Assembly: GCA_948567375.1 (NCBI GenBank)
Contig: OX419761.1
Coordinates: 46,750,501 to 46,814,500, forward strand
DNA from: Lunularia cruciata
Lineage: Eukaryota > Streptophyta > Marchantiopsida > Lunulariales > Lunulariaceae
DNA: 64,000 bases
Direction of reading: 5' to 3'
Shown here piece after piece: positions 13,704 to 26,149 of the stretch. The stretch's first letter is position 1. Every line of letters starts with the position of its first letter. The notes under the pieces are model-generated. The model did no database searches and had not been told where the DNA came from. It worked only from the letters and a program-made list of their open reading frames with translations. The translations under genes and the position numbers were made by a program.

Positions 13704-16391
13704 ACCCCTAGTAATCATCCATCAATACTATATTTGAAACCCCCTAATGTCTCTTCGTTTCAGTCCGGAATCGCCATATCTTATTATATGTTTTTGGCTT
13801 TTTATACATTTCTTTACCGAGATGGACTCGAAGGTACCCAACGTTGGCACGTAGAATTAACGGCACCCCAAGTTTGTAGAAAGGCTTAAAAGTACAGCTA
13901 GGTTTGACATGGGTTTAGTTAGCCCGTTTTGGCATTGAATTAGGCTTTGTAAACAATCTTGAGACCATTGTATTTGTTATCATATTAAACTTTAGACTTT
14001 GTTTCCCAAAAGCGCATTGTACTTTGCTTTTAATTACTATTTAGATCTTGTTCGTGTAAATGCATATCATAGTAAGATTTTATCTTTGTGAATATTCATC
14101 GATTGTAGTTGCACTTTATTTTTTGTATGCTACCAATCTTCTAGATGCTTACTGTTACTAAAAAAATAATCTTCCGTACAGGAAATTTTAGTTGATTTAA
14201 TTTATATATTTATGTATTCCCTAAAATCAGGATTCATTGAATGGTCGGTTGGAGAGTGGTTTTGCCTTTCTTGTTATTTTTCTTCTTTCTAGATTGCGCA
14301 TAAAATTTAAACTCAATATCTCAGTGAGTTAAAGTAAACACTTCTACTCATAGCCAAATTAATTCATAGTCCTTAGGAAAGATTTGTAGTATTGCCAACA
14401 AACCCCATTGTTGGAAATACTCAATACGGGATTAATCAAAGATAAAGTAGTACAATTTAAAATTATTTTCCAGAACTTCAAGACCCTCCTTCACCAATTG
14501 CTTTTGGCAAAACTTCCTATTGAGCTTCTCAAAAGCAAGTGTGGGAGATTGATTGCTTTGACTTTTGGTATATATACTCCAAACTTTTGGACGATTGCTT
14601 TTAGGAATTTAGTGTGAGCTCCCCAAAATTTGGAGGAAGGCCTTGAACTTTGTAAGAGCTCATTCTTTAATGTTCAGGATTGCTTTAAACTTTGTGGGAG
14701 TTATGTTAATATTTCCAAGGTATTTCTGTTCTTAACCATTTATATTTCGGGGAACTGGATTGAATGTGAGCTCTCTCTCTCTCTTTTTACCTTTACTTCA
14801 AGTTTTTGAAATTTATTGGGTACTTTTTAGATAAAATTTAGTTGAGTTAATATTTCCAAGATTATTCTTTTGGAGTGGATGTTTCAGTATTCTTCTTTCT
14901 TTCTGTACTTTGTATCAATAAAGCATTTGTGTAAACTTGTGCTACCTCTTCTTGTAACTTAGACGGAGATTACTTTGTCATTCGTTTATGTGGCAAAGAT
15001 GTGGGTGATTTTAGCATTCACTTGGTCTTTTGTTTGATAACTCCTCTAACATTCTAGTTGATCCTACTACAGTTTAAAAAGAATCATATAGTAACACTCT
15101 CTTCTTCATCATAAAAGGTGATGGATCAAAAGATATGATGAACAACTCAATAAGCAAATCAATAGATCTGCTTATTGTTTTATTGATATAAACAAGTATT
15201 TCTTAAGATTAGAAATTATTTCATAAAGACTAATTCAAAATTTACATCTAAACTAAACTTTTACAAATTGCAACAAAACTTTCACAAATTTTACTCGCTC
15301 GAAGTGCCAAGCAAATCAAAACAATACTAGTGAACTCCCCATTACTAAAACAATTGCTCGTGTTTTTTTGGTTTGTTTAGAAGGCATAACTTTCTGTATG
15401 ACTGAACTTAATGTAGTTTTTTCACATTTTTCTTTTCACTAAGTATAGAAAATCTGATAGCAAAAGAAAAAAAAAGATCATCAAATAATTAAGAAGAAAT
15501 ACTTATCACATGAATTATATATTATCAAACTCTAACATATTCTTAAGCTTAACTTCAAGTTAATTTTAATTTAGATTTTAATTTATTTAGTTTTCTTTTA
15601 ATCTCAACTTACCATATAAGTTTTCTAAACTCCAAAGAATTTATGAATTTTGTCTAGTTGACCTTGAGGAGAAAATTCAATTTTGTTAGAAATAACTCAC
15701 AAAATTTTCAAAATAAAGACTCAAATCAAAAAGAAGTTCAGAGGTAAAAATAATTCAAGGACATATAGGCAAGTTCATACTATGAAAGGAACTCAAAATG
15801 GTGGAAAGAACTCAAAAATAGGAAAATAATAATTCTGAATCATAAATTTACAAATCATAAACATTAATTCAGATATTTAAATGCAACCTTTATTTTTTTA
15901 GGACATTGGAATTTTACCAAAAGTGAAACATCTCTTAAGAGGAACAATAATAGAGGGTATAAGATTCCAAAATTTCAATTTTTTATGGGTAGAGCATAGA
16001 GATCTGTAAAAGTTTTTATGGGTACCAATAAATTTTTTTTCCAAAAAATGAACGCTCTAGTTAAATTAGCTAGGGGCGACAAGAAATCCTTTACGAGTGG
16101 GAGGGCTTTCAGTTTCATATTTAGTGGACTTCATCAATGAACACTTACTAGCATGATAAATTAGATTAGATATCAATGCAAACTTAACATATTATGTCAA
16201 GTGGACGTGAAGGAGAGATACTAAGGAATTATCACAGGTTTAGTGTTTATGAAAATCACATTTTTGTTGTCCTTCCCACATTTCTAATGGTCTGAATGGT
16301 GCTCTTTTCTTTGAGTGGTGTTTGAACGAGTGAATGAACAAACATGCCGTCTATCCCAACACTAGCTAGTAACACAAGCAAGCAAATTGAA

Positions 16392-16449
16392 ATGAGAGAC
16401 TCAGGAGTAAAATTGTAAGTATGAGAGACTTGGGAGTAAAATTGTAAGT
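16392..16449. repeat. 29 bp tandem duplication
   Basis: The unit beginning ATGAGAGACT occurs at 16392-16420 and 16421-16449 with one or two substitutions. Confidence 0.85.
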
Positions 16450-16895
16450 ATGGAAAATTTTCAAGCTCCCCTTCTATACCTCAATTCCATGAGTGTAGGG
16501 AAACAACCTCAATCCACATTTGCTCCACTTTCTCCTCTTGGATTTCAAGAGTCCTTGACAATATAGTAGCTTCCATTTTCACTTCAACTATCACTAGCAA
16601 AGGAGCAAATGATGCTTTTGTTCCCAATTTCATGATCACTAGCAAAGAACAACGTGTGATGAAGGTAGGTTTAGGATGTTTCCTTACCATTTTGTGTAGA
16701 GTAGTGGGAATGCAAGATCATCTGAAGAGCAAGGTCTCCAAGATACAATATCCTCCCCTAAACACAAATAAGGATCTTCCTTGGGCCCTATGATTAGATT
16801 TTAACAAATTTTGACTGGCACTTATCCAACCTATGAAGTCTTTGCTCTCACACTTAATGTAGCTCTAGTCTCACTATGTTGATTTCTACTAAGTG

Positions 16896-17640
16896 AAGAA
16901 GAAGTCTAATGTAGCTCTAGTTTCACAAGGATGATTTATAACTATCCCTCTAGTATGAGACTCCATAATGACTCTCTCTAGACTTTGGGTTTGAGTTCCT
17001 ATATGCAAAACTAAATTTGGGTATCTCCAAGACCCTATCCCACCATGATCATCCTCTACATGCTCCATCTAGGTCCCCACATCAATAGGTGGAAACCCAC
17101 AAGGGTATTGTAATATCTCGACCTCAAGTCATTCTATAGCCTCCTCACAAGCCCCTTGATATGCATCCTTGAGATCTACTAATTGAGTCCTCATCTCATG
17201 AAAGTACTTTGTGTCGTCTCCAAAATCTCAAAAGTGAAAGTAAATTCTCTATAATAATAGATCTCTTGAAGTCTATATTCCTTCTTCATCAACTCATTAT
17301 ATCTTATAAGTCAATCCAACTCATCAAATCTCTCAACTCTATCACTAATAAGTCTATTTAAGTCTACTAATCTCTCAAGTCATGCTCTCTCCACTTACTC
17401 CTTCTCCCTAATAATCCTAACTAATTGTGCTAGCCTCTCAACTCTATCACTTTTCTCTATAGCATGATACAACTCATATGCTACTAGTCTACTCTCCCTC
17501 TCAGAAAAAATATGCTCCTCTAGCATGAACTACTCTTCCCTTTCAACTAGTCTCTTCTCAAGAGTTGATGATGAGGACTCTCAAGAGTCCTCATCATCAA
17601 CTCCTCTTAAAATCCTTCTCCACCTCTCCCAAAGAGTGTA
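16896..17640 (-). pseudogene. Decayed coiled-coil protein ORF, function unknown
   Basis: On the minus strand from about 17610 downward one frame reads as a highly charged helical protein with heptad-like Leu spacing: TLEKRLVEREE, SERESRLVAYELYHAIEKSD, RVERLAQLVRIIREKE, LERLVDLNRLISDRVERFDE and NELMKKEYRLQEIYYYRE. Isolated stops break it about every 20-40 codons. I do not recognise the family. Coiled-coil ORFs like this occur in gag-like or accessory proteins of plant transposable elements, so a repeat origin is likely. No catalytic domain can be seen. Confidence 0.45.
17562..17603. repeat. Perfect 42 bp palindrome (20 bp arms, 2 nt spacer)
   Basis: Arms 17562-17581 and 17584-17603 are exact reverse complements around a CA dinucleotide. 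It lies inside the decayed coiled-coil ORF. Such a palindrome can extrude a cruciform, or can mark a foldback repair event. Confidence 0.9.
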
Positions 17641-17696
17641 TGGTTATCTCTGAATTCCATAATTTCAATATAGGAAGTGTCTTTGTCTCTCTTTCT

Positions 17697-17698
<2 letters not shown>

Positions 17699-17787
<89 letters not shown>
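17699..17787. repeat. (AT)n-(CT)n compound microsatellite
   Basis: About 23 AT dinucleotides (to about 17746) run directly into about 20 CT dinucleotides. Open frames of Ile/Tyr then Ser/Leu repeats crossing it are artefacts. Confidence 0.97.
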
Positions 17788-17788
<1 letters not shown>

Positions 17789-19334
17789 ATGTAATGGATC
17801 ATCATATACCTTGTATAATGAATCATTTGGTGGTGCTCATGGGAACCATGTGCTCTAATATCAACTATAGGATGAGCATGGGGAGGGTGACCTATACACA
17901 AGTACCCAACAATATCAACAAAGATACTCATCAATATCAAACCAAAGAAAGAAACCACCAACCCAATTTCCAAGGAAGATTCATCCATAGCAAAAATAGT
18001 CGCATCCATAATCCATGTAGGTTTATCCATGAGTTATAATTTATAAATTTGTCCAAGCAAAACTCATCCAAAAATACTCCATCATAAATATGGATATTTA
18101 AATATTTAAATAAAAATACAAAATCAAAAGGTGTTTGCAACTAAACTCTCACTAAACACAAACTCCAAAGGTGCTTGCAATGAAACTCTCACTTATGCTG
18201 GTCATCATCACGTGCCTCCTTTCCCTCTTCTTCACCCTCATGGATGTACACTTCTTCCTCTCTATAGCCAATGCCATATACAACCTCATCCTCACTCACA
18301 AATCCCTTATCCATGAACAAGTGTATGAGAACCTACCCAACATGAGTCACATAGAAGTACCTACCATCATGGTGGTGAAGCTGCCTATGGACTATAACCA
18401 CCTCTGCCTCAATAGTAAGTAACATAAGCTCTGCCAAATCCTAGTCCACAAGAGTAGATCTTGTTATCTTACTCTTCAATATCAGAATAATGGTTCCCAT
18501 GTACTACCTTGGGATGCCTAGTTGGAATAAGACAAGAATATATCATCTAGCAAAAGGGTCTAAGGCAAGATATGCACACTACCATGTCAAATACCTTCTA
18601 CTAGTCCTATCTAAGAAACCAATCTTGCACCAAACTATGTGGAGCTATCTTCTTCCTCCATGTGCTCACTTTAGGTAAGCAAACCATTTTAACAAATTCA
18701 ATTGATCAATATGAATGCCTCATATATTATGGAAGTGGGGAGAGCTAGCTCTCTCCCTCTATGAGTATCCTTGTTCCACGTACTAGCAAACACTATACAC
18801 TATAGTACTTGCATTCACACACACATCAAACAATCAAACATGTTAATACTAATCAAAATAAGATACAATACTCTTGGATCTCATATATGTTGAAACATAA
18901 ACTTGAAATATGCTCTGAAATATATATGTGCCAACCAACTCCAACTCCCAACCCCCAAATACTACCAACTACATAGACCATGCAGGCTACACAATTAGGT
19001 CAATTTTAGCATAGCTTGCACTTTGGGCTCAAAATTTGTAGAAAGTTGTGAACTAAAAAATTCATGAGTGTTAATTTGGATTCAAGCAATTATAAATTTG
19101 TTCACAAATCTAGAGGAGTTAATTGCAAAGAATACTCATATGGGACCGAGAACATTCAGTACAAACTACAATCTTCAATTTGGTTTCTCAAATTTGCTCA
19201 ACTATAACTCTAATTTGTGTTTGTACATCCAACACCACTTCATATAAGATATGTTGTCAATCAAGGTATGAAATTTCAATGCCCAAGGTCCCCAAGGGAT
19301 TTCTTCTATGTCTTCCTCTTTAATTGATCTCTCA
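17788..19334. other. No gene seen
   Basis: AT-rich sequence with short unrelated open stretches. Nothing could be assigned. It ends at the TCTCA flank of the chromovirus LTR. Confidence 0.4.
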
Positions 19335-19748
19335 TGTAAAAGACCAAGACCAAGGAGAGAAATAGGAGAATGGAAGATCACATTGGAACACTTGAATGTA
19401 GGTAAACTCCAAATGCCTAGCATGAGCTTTGATCTGGTATTTATAGGGAGTACATAAGGCTCTTGAGAAGCTTCTCAAGAAGATTCCTTGAGCCACTTTC
19501 TTGGAGTACAAGCCAAGTTAACCAAGAAGCTTCTCAAGAATGCTTCTTTCTAGAAGTTGCCTACGTGGCTTGTAAGCTAAGCTAGTTGGAAGATTGTAGA
19601 AGCTTCCTTCTAGAAGCTACTTACTTGGGATGCAAGCTAAGCTAGCCGGGAAGCTTCCTAGATATTTCTAGAATATTCTAGGCTAATTCAGCTTATTCAC
19701 TACCTCATCAACCAAACTAACTTTGTTGCTAAACTCCATATTGTTATA
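19335..19748 (-). repeat. 3' LTR of the minus-strand chromovirus
   Basis: 414 bp, clearly similar to 34301-34727. In element orientation it begins TATAACAATATGG (originally TGT...) and ends CTTTTACA. It is rich in AAGCTTCT-type short repeats. Confidence 0.9.
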
Positions 19749-19763
19749 TGTTCCTCCACCGCT
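19749..19763 (-). promoter_or_regulatory. Polypurine tract of the minus-strand chromovirus
   Basis: On the minus strand GCGGTGGAGGAACA directly precedes the 3' LTR, the expected position for the plus-strand primer. Confidence 0.65.
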
Positions 19764-21553
19764 AGTTGGTGACGTCCTTGTTGTCATTGATGCTTCAAAC
19801 TCTTGGATGGCCATTTGTGCATTTTGGAGACGAGAAAGAGGTTCCCATGTGGCATCATGAAGGAGATACCTTTCCAAAGGACCTTGTACTCCGTATGTTG
19901 TTGGCGGCCCAGTTGAATGTGGCAACGTGCGAGTATACAATCAACTTTGTACTCTTCATGATCATGGATAGGATGGGAGGAGGAGTAGGTTGGACATGAG
20001 AGGAAAAAGAAGATGAATTAGGAAGAAACGGTTTTAACTTAGAAATGTGGAAGATAGGGTGGATGTGCATATGACAAGGCAAGACAAGTCAATAAGCAAC
20101 AAGAGATATGAGGTGGGTGACATCAAAGGGTCCTCTCTAATTAGGGGCAAGTTTACAGACTTGGGTATCAAGTTAGAGGGGTAGGTTACTAGAGGAGAGT
20201 ATGACTTTATCACCAACTTGAAAGGTGAAATCATGACGATGGTGATCCATATATTTTTTTTGACAATTTTGAGCAACAAGGAAATGAGACTTGGCTTGCT
20301 AGAGCAATTAGGATATGGTGATCAAGTAGGTTGAAGTATGAGGTACATGAGATATAGGAGAAGCAAGAAGGGAACTTGGAACAAGTGGATCTTGGCAAAA
20401 ATTGAGAAAGAAAGGAGAGAGTCCGGTGCTTGCCTGTTTGGAGTTATTGTATGCAAAGTCCACAATTGCAAGATATTCATCCTAATTGGTGTCATGAACA
20501 TTAATGAAGGCACAAAGCATATCTTCCAAGGTGTGATTTTCACATTTAGTTAAGGATGATAGGCATTGGAGAAAGCAAGCTTGGTGTCAAGTATTTAGAA
20601 GAATGCTTGCCAAAATTTCCTGGTGAATCAAGGATCACGATTGGAGATGAGTACACACAACATCATATGATGTTTAAATACATTGTCAAAGTAGATTTGC
20701 GCCAAGGTTGGAGCATCCACAATATCAATTGTTGGCGCTAAATGGATTTTCTTACTAAGCTTATCCACAAACACCACAATTGTTGTGTGACCTTGCTTTG
20801 TCTTGGATAAGGATGTGATGAGATCCAAGCTCACATGTTCCCAATGAGTAGATGGAATGTGGAGTGGTTGAAGGAGTTCACTTGGTTTCTGGTTATTGGC
20901 CTTGTTGCATTGGCAGCTCTCACATGATCAGACAAATTCTTGAACATCTCATGCCATGTTTGGCCATCACCATTTACGTTGGAGTGTATCCAAGGTCTTG
21001 TCCATACCCATGTGACCAACAATTGATAAATCATGGGCTTCTTGAAGGCACACAAGTCGGAGATCACATTTGGTGGAACATAGATCTGGTCCTCATGGAA
21101 TAGAAGGCCTTCCTTGTAGGAGAAGGTATTATACTCCTTGTCGTATGTTGCAAGATGAGCTTGTACCATTTGAAAGAAAGGATCTTGTTGTAGAGTTATT
21201 TGAAACTCAATTTGGACTCTAGAGTCAATGGATACCATCGTAATTGCCATTGTGATGAGAGGAAGAGACTTCAAATCAGGTTGTTGTGATAGGGCACCTA
21301 GGATGACATGGAACCGATCAGGTTTCTACTTGCATTTGATGTCAAAAAACTGTAGTTGTTCCTCCCATTGATGATGTCGACTCTTCATGTGTTCCAAATG
21401 TAATGTTTGCAACAAGGGCTTGATCAATTTGCATGACCACTTGTTTCCCCAAGAGATAATGCCTCCATACCTTGGCAGGATATACCATTGCTAGTTTTTT
21501 GCAATCATGAGCAAAATAATTTCTTTCCGTTGTATTTAGTCTTTGAGACACAA
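19764..21553 (-). pseudogene. Chromovirus pol, 3' part: RNase H, integrase, chromodomain
   Basis: Reading leftward from the nested insertion: RNase H residues SQRLNTTERNYFAHDCKKLA and VWRHYLLGK (about 21450-21551), the integrase zinc-binding and core region (20628-21274, with MSLDLITSL, HTTIVVFVDKLS and LAQIYFDNVF), then IHPIFHISKLKPF (about 20040-20065). Last comes a chromodomain whose end reads DATWEPLSRLQNA (about 19830-19870), spread over shifted frames. Chromodomains of this position bind modified histone tails and steer integration. Stops and frameshifts make it non-functional. Confidence 0.85.
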
Positions 21554-22007
21554 TGTCATGCCATTTGTAGTGTCGCGTCTAGATGCTCGGACATTGGAGT
21601 TCCAGTGATAGTAGTTAGAGTTATTTCAGTAGTTTCTTAAAGACTACTTTCCGATGGTTAGATTTTGTGTTTGGGGTACTGACTTCACGGTGGAGCCTAC
21701 CGTCACTTTGCACTGTTTGCACCGTCGAGTGTGCCGTCAATGGGACCATTAGGGTTTCAGAGCTAGCTCGAGTCTAGGGGGTATAGTTTCAAAGTGAGCT
21801 CCAAAGAGCTCACTTCTCTGATGTTGAGCCTTCGAGTTCCTGGCTATGGTGGATAGAGGCCGGCGAGCATCACCTGGATTCTCTATGCTTGAGTGAGTGT
21901 GGCTTGACTGTAATCAGTGCACAGTTGTTGGCAGTTTATAGAATGACAGATCAAGTACTGATCTGAGTTGAGTTGAGTTGAGTTAAGAGTGGTAAGCAAT
22001 CTGATTA
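21554..22007 (+). repeat. LTR block X, left copy
   Basis: 454 bp, begins TGTCATGCC and ends CTGATTA. The same-length copy is at 30871-31324 with roughly 10 percent differences, mostly transitions. It contains a short GAGTT repeat run near its end. It abuts the ACAA target duplication. Block Y, found beside X on the right side, is missing here. Confidence 0.9.
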
Positions 22008-23259
22008 CATCAAAGAAGTGAAGTCAGGGAGAAATCGTGTGCAGAAACTTTGAGTGTTGGTGGTATCTCCAAGCTTGGTAGAACGTTGGTAGCTTGATTC
22101 AAGTTCAGTGTTTCCCTAGTGTGCAGAAGCTCATTCAAGTGATGCAGATTTGGCAGTTAGGCGGACGGTGTGTGGAAACGCTGGCCAAATTTTGAGCAAA
22201 GAAGGAGCAATTTTTGAGTAGTGGTTGTGATTTTGAGCTCAAGAGGTGAAGGCCAGACCAATTTGTTGCGAGTTGGGCTCAGAAAGTCAAATTGAAGGTG
22301 GAGTTGGGAAGCTCTTCTCATGAATTTGTGATTTGTAAAAACCCGTGTTGTCAATTTGGCTCGAGTGGAAAGTTAGTGGGGGATTTGGCAGACAGCCATC
22401 TTTAGGGTTTACGTTAGATTTTACGTCAGATTTTGGCCAGATTTGGAGGAGTTTTGCTAGTTTGGAGGAGTTTCGTAGATTTGGAGAAGTTTCACCAATT
22501 TTGGAGGAGGTTCAAAGTGGCAACAAGAAAGGCCTCATTTGGCTGAATTTTGGCATTTTGAGACATAGGGCTGTGGGCTATGAAGGCCCAAAAGGGCCAG
22601 CAAGTTAGCTTGCTGGCGTGAGGCTAGCTAGTTTAGAGTAGATCTTGGTCATTGGTTCGTAAAATCTGCCTTTCTTGCTAGATTGTGTGCAGTAGGGTTT
22701 GACCATAGATCTCTTGTTCCTAAATTGGTGCCCTAGCCAACTGATCTACCCTCACTTGTTGTCCTAGTGATTGTGCCACTGTTATCTATACACATGTAGC
22801 TTTGGCTAGGAGAGGCAATTTGATCTCATTCTTGGTGATCCTGGTAGCTTAGGATTTAGATCCAAACTTCTCTTATGTCAAATGCCAAATGGTGGCAGAG
22901 TCAATCTCGTGTTGTGTTATGAGATGGAGGGTTTTTGTTTAGATTTCTTGTAATTGGATCCCCTCCATTCTCTACTTCCTGTTTGTGCACCACGTTTGTG
23001 TGAGGTGCCCTGACTTTTGAGCGTTGGTGCTCTAGTGTGCTCTTGATAGTGAGGCTGGAGTGATGACCAATCAGACTATCTTTGTTTCTCTCCGGTGAGG
23101 CAGGAAGTGATGACCTGCAGACCGTGAGAGTGCGTGTTATGATGGCAGGTTACAAGTTGCCCTTTCCCCTAGTGTAGTTATCTCGGTTAGAGTTACATTA
23201 GTAGGTGGTGCTTAGTTGGTGTTGGTACTTAGTGGGGCACTTGCGGTTGCGATTGGCGG
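22008..23259 (+). other. Leader between LTR block and gag
   Basis: No coding signal. A candidate primer site TGGTGGCAGAGTC near 22892 resembles the initiator-Met primer site (TGGTATCAGAGCC, about 10 of 13 matching). If real, the true LTR would extend far into this region. A purine-rich, light repeat of TTTGGAGGAG words lies at 22440-22510. Confidence 0.4.
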
Positions 23260-25179
23260 TTGCAGTTGGTGGTTTGGGTTTGCTGTTGTGGTTACTTTGT
23301 CACGACGGAGTTCTTTGGAGATTCCAGAGGAGTTAGCCGTATAGTACACAGTGGGTTTACTCAGAGTGGTGCTCGATATCAGCCTGTATCTCAGGTCCCA
23401 GTGAGGGAGGAGATTGACTCTGAGTTGGAGTTTGACACAGGAGCTGATTCAATTGAGAGTGCACTTGGTGTGTCCACACCGTTGTTGTGGGACATAGACA
23501 AAATTTATGGGGCCTCTAAAGGCCCTAGGCGTTACTCTGGTACAATGGGTACCATTGAGTTGGATGACTTCATCCAAGAGTTCGATAGTTGGTGTGATCT
23601 GCAGCAGATGCGGAACCTGACTTTGTTCACACCCTTCATGGCATGGAAGAGGTTGTTTTAGCATCTGGAGGGTCCGCCAATGGATGACTACCATGAGTTC
23701 AGGAGAGCTCATTTGGAGGAGATTGAGTTATGGAGACAATATTGGTCTCCATACTATGTCTCCATCACTTCAGGCTTAGTGGCCAGGAGTAGATTGGTTG
23801 TACCTACGAGTTCTAGCTCGAGTAGTGTGGGTGGAGCTAGTGGAGGTGCACTAGCTGGAGATAGTGCTACTACGAGTGGAAGTACCGCTGCAGGAGATGG
23901 TGTGGTACCGAGGTTTAACCCCATGGTGGAGTTCTTTCTATGTTTGAGGCAGAACTACCGGGGAGTACAGACTGACAAGCTGAGGAGCTTGCAAGAGTTC
24001 TAGTGGAAGGCTGGAGAGAGCCTACGCGAGGCATACACTCGCATGAGGCGGTTGATCAGTTTCACTCAGGGAGTTACTGAGGCCCAGGCAGTCCAGTTTT
24101 GGTATGGGATACTGGACAAGGAATTGCAATGTAGAGTTCGTGATGCTACGTTGTTACAGGCTACTTCGCCGACTTTGGCAGTGGTCTTTGGTTTGGTTGA
24201 GCATATTGAGCTCAATATGGTGGAGGAGAGAGTGGTGACATCTAGATTTGGTAGGGAGATCTCATCCACGGCTGTGACTTCTTCTAGAGTGCAGCAGAGT
24301 GCACCACGCCCAGTTGGTTTTTGAGGACAGGGTGGATAGCCCATATCCTATAGAGCGAGTGGAGGGCCTAGTGGAGTTAGACCCTTACCCTCATTTTTGG
24401 GTTAGCAGCAGCCAGTGAGTGGTGGTGTTGCTTGTTGGACTTGTGGTGGACCTCACCATAGGAGAGAGTGTACTCAAGGCAGCAGACTTGATACCTCTGG
24501 TGCATCACAACCAACACAGAGGCAGTGTGAGCACTGCCACAGATTTGGTCACACTAGTGATCGGTGTTTTGACCTACACCCGGAGTTACGGAGTGGTAGG
24601 GCTGCTATGGCAGCTAGCAGAGGAGCTCCAGTTCATGGAGGACGAGGTGGTAGAGGTGGTGGTAGAGGATCTACACCTAGTAGGGGTGCAGTACATGCCC
24701 TTACTTATGACACAGCTATGGCTACTCGGATTGAGCAGTTGGAGCAGAGATTGGCTAGTATGGCTATTGCTCAGAGGAGATCAGATTCGGGTGCTGAGGC
24801 TTCCACCTTGTATGCTAGTGATAGAGATGCTTTGGACTTCATGTGTGGAGCATCACAGGTGGATGCATCTACAGCAGTGACTAGGAGTGCAGTACGTGCT
24901 CCAGAGCCTAGAGGAGCATTAGTAGAGTTAGACCCACAAAGAGGAGAGGTTGGGAGACATGTCAGACTTCCCCAGTCTTTCACGCTATCTGAGGCATTGC
25001 AGACGACATCCATGGTTCCTAGACATCCCAGTGTAGGTGTGGTAGGTGGTGATGGAGTACATGCTAGTCAGCCACCTTCTACTACAGAGACCAAGTCTAG
25101 CATGATGGTAGGGGCGGCTCAGTTGATTGTGCGGCGTCCTTTGTTTTCGGCCAATGATATGTTTACATTTGGGAGTTGA
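23260..25179 (+). pseudogene. Gag with two CCHC zinc knuckles
   Basis: Capsid/nucleocapsid precursor that packages element RNA. One frame runs through the whole region with in-frame stops near 23660, 24002, 24323 and 24400. The capsid-like part covers about 23400-24300 (IELDDFIQEFDSWCDL, SLREAYTRMRRLISF, FWYGILDKELQ). Two knuckles of form C-x2-C-x4-H-x4-C follow: CWTCGGPHHRREC (24433-24471) and CEHCHRFGHTSDRC (24526-24567). Then come an RGG-like Gly/Arg patch (about 24620-24680) and a short coiled coil (MATRIEQLEQRLASMAIAQ, about 24718-24775). Stops at several positions look like former CAG or CGA codons. The product is not functional here. Confidence 0.85.
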
Positions 25180-26016
25180 CCCAGCCCCAGTATTCTGGTT
25201 GGCTGCCATGTTGTGTGAGAGTAAGGATGGTGCAGTTCCTACTACTAGAGCAGAGGTGGTTGGTAGTGGAGCTAACTTGGTTGAGGAGCATGGGATCCGT
25301 TCAGCGACCAGTGGTTTATGGCAGGCAGCAGCGGCTAGACTGGAGGAGTTGCCAGCTAGACCGGCCTTAGAGAGAGCATGGTTTACACTTGGTGTTGTCC
25401 TATTGGATAACCAGAGGGGGATTTTTTGTTTGGTGGGACCTTCAGGGAAGGTCTATACACCACAGGAGTTGGGGAAGGCTACAATTGTCGATCTGGAGTT
25501 ACGGAAGACCGATGTGGAGAGGTGTCCATTTCAGATCCAGACATCTCTAGGTGGTGGTTTGACACAGTACATCACACATGGGGAGCTTGTTGTCCAGGTT
25601 CAGCCTGGTCATCCGACTGATAGCTTGGTGGTGAGAGCTCAGCTATTGCAACAATAGCTGAGTCATATGATGTGCTAGTTAGGGGAGCAGTGTTATACCC
25701 CATGGGTTTCAGCATTGACTATTGGGAAGAGACAACCTCTTATAGACTTGGTTGGCAGTCTGGTGAGGGACGGGTATGTCGCCTACCAGTACGCTTCAGT
25801 AGTGGCAGTCTTGGCTCATTACAGTTCGAGACCATGGCAACATCAGTTTTAGCTTTCAGTGGTGCATTTACTTGGCCTGGTGACTTGTTGGAGGGGAACG
25901 CCCATGCAGAGGATACTCCAATACCAGAGGAGATCACTCGGCTTTGGAGTACAAGTAGGATTGTTCCATCCACCTTGGATGTTCCATTGTGGAGTTCAGA
26001 GGAGGCATTGCAGTAG
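25180..26016 (+). pseudogene. Protease region and linker before the methyltransferase
   Basis: The frame moves from +2 (to 25657) to +1 (25672-26016). ERCPFQIQTSLGG (about 25530) and AESYDVLVRGAVLYPMGF (about 25650-25700) resemble the flap-to-C-terminal part of Ty3/gypsy aspartic proteases. A clean catalytic DSG/DTG triad is not visible in this copy, so the assignment rests on position and these blocks. The following stretch (LAFSGAFTWPGDLLEGN) has no name I can give and links to the methyltransferase domain. Confidence 0.55.
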
Positions 26017-26149
26017 CATGCAGATTGGTTGGTGCAATAGGCTTGGAGTGGAGCCTTCGTACCATCAGGGGATGAGTGTGAGGATGAGCCTCCATAGGTG
26101 ATTGCTTTGACACCTCTGGATACCACACTCATTGCTTGGTAGTATCCAG

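Larger units (their letters stand above)
12521..16895. other. Non-coding stretch, no gene seen
   Basis: 12521-13100 has the GC-richer composition of the gene island and may be the original continuation of the O-methyltransferase 3' flank, displaced by copy B. From 13150 it becomes strongly AT-rich, with only short low-complexity open stretches. A possible decayed LTR lies near 14535-14950 (GTGGGAGATTG-like start, AATAAA near 14920), but no partner was found. Two short tandem repeats are listed separately. Confidence 0.4.

Noticed and set aside
14535-14950. Possible Ty1/copia-like LTR (GTGGGAGATTG, AATAAA)
   Set aside because: No partner LTR, primer site or pol similarity nearby.
17665-18039. 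Open frames of about 120 codons crossing the microsatellite on both strands
   Set aside because: They are produced by the AT and CT dinucleotide runs.
23434-23448. DTGAD sequence in the N-terminal part of gag, resembling a protease active site
   Set aside because: It lies upstream of the capsid-like and zinc-knuckle regions, where a protease is not expected; no flanking protease residues.
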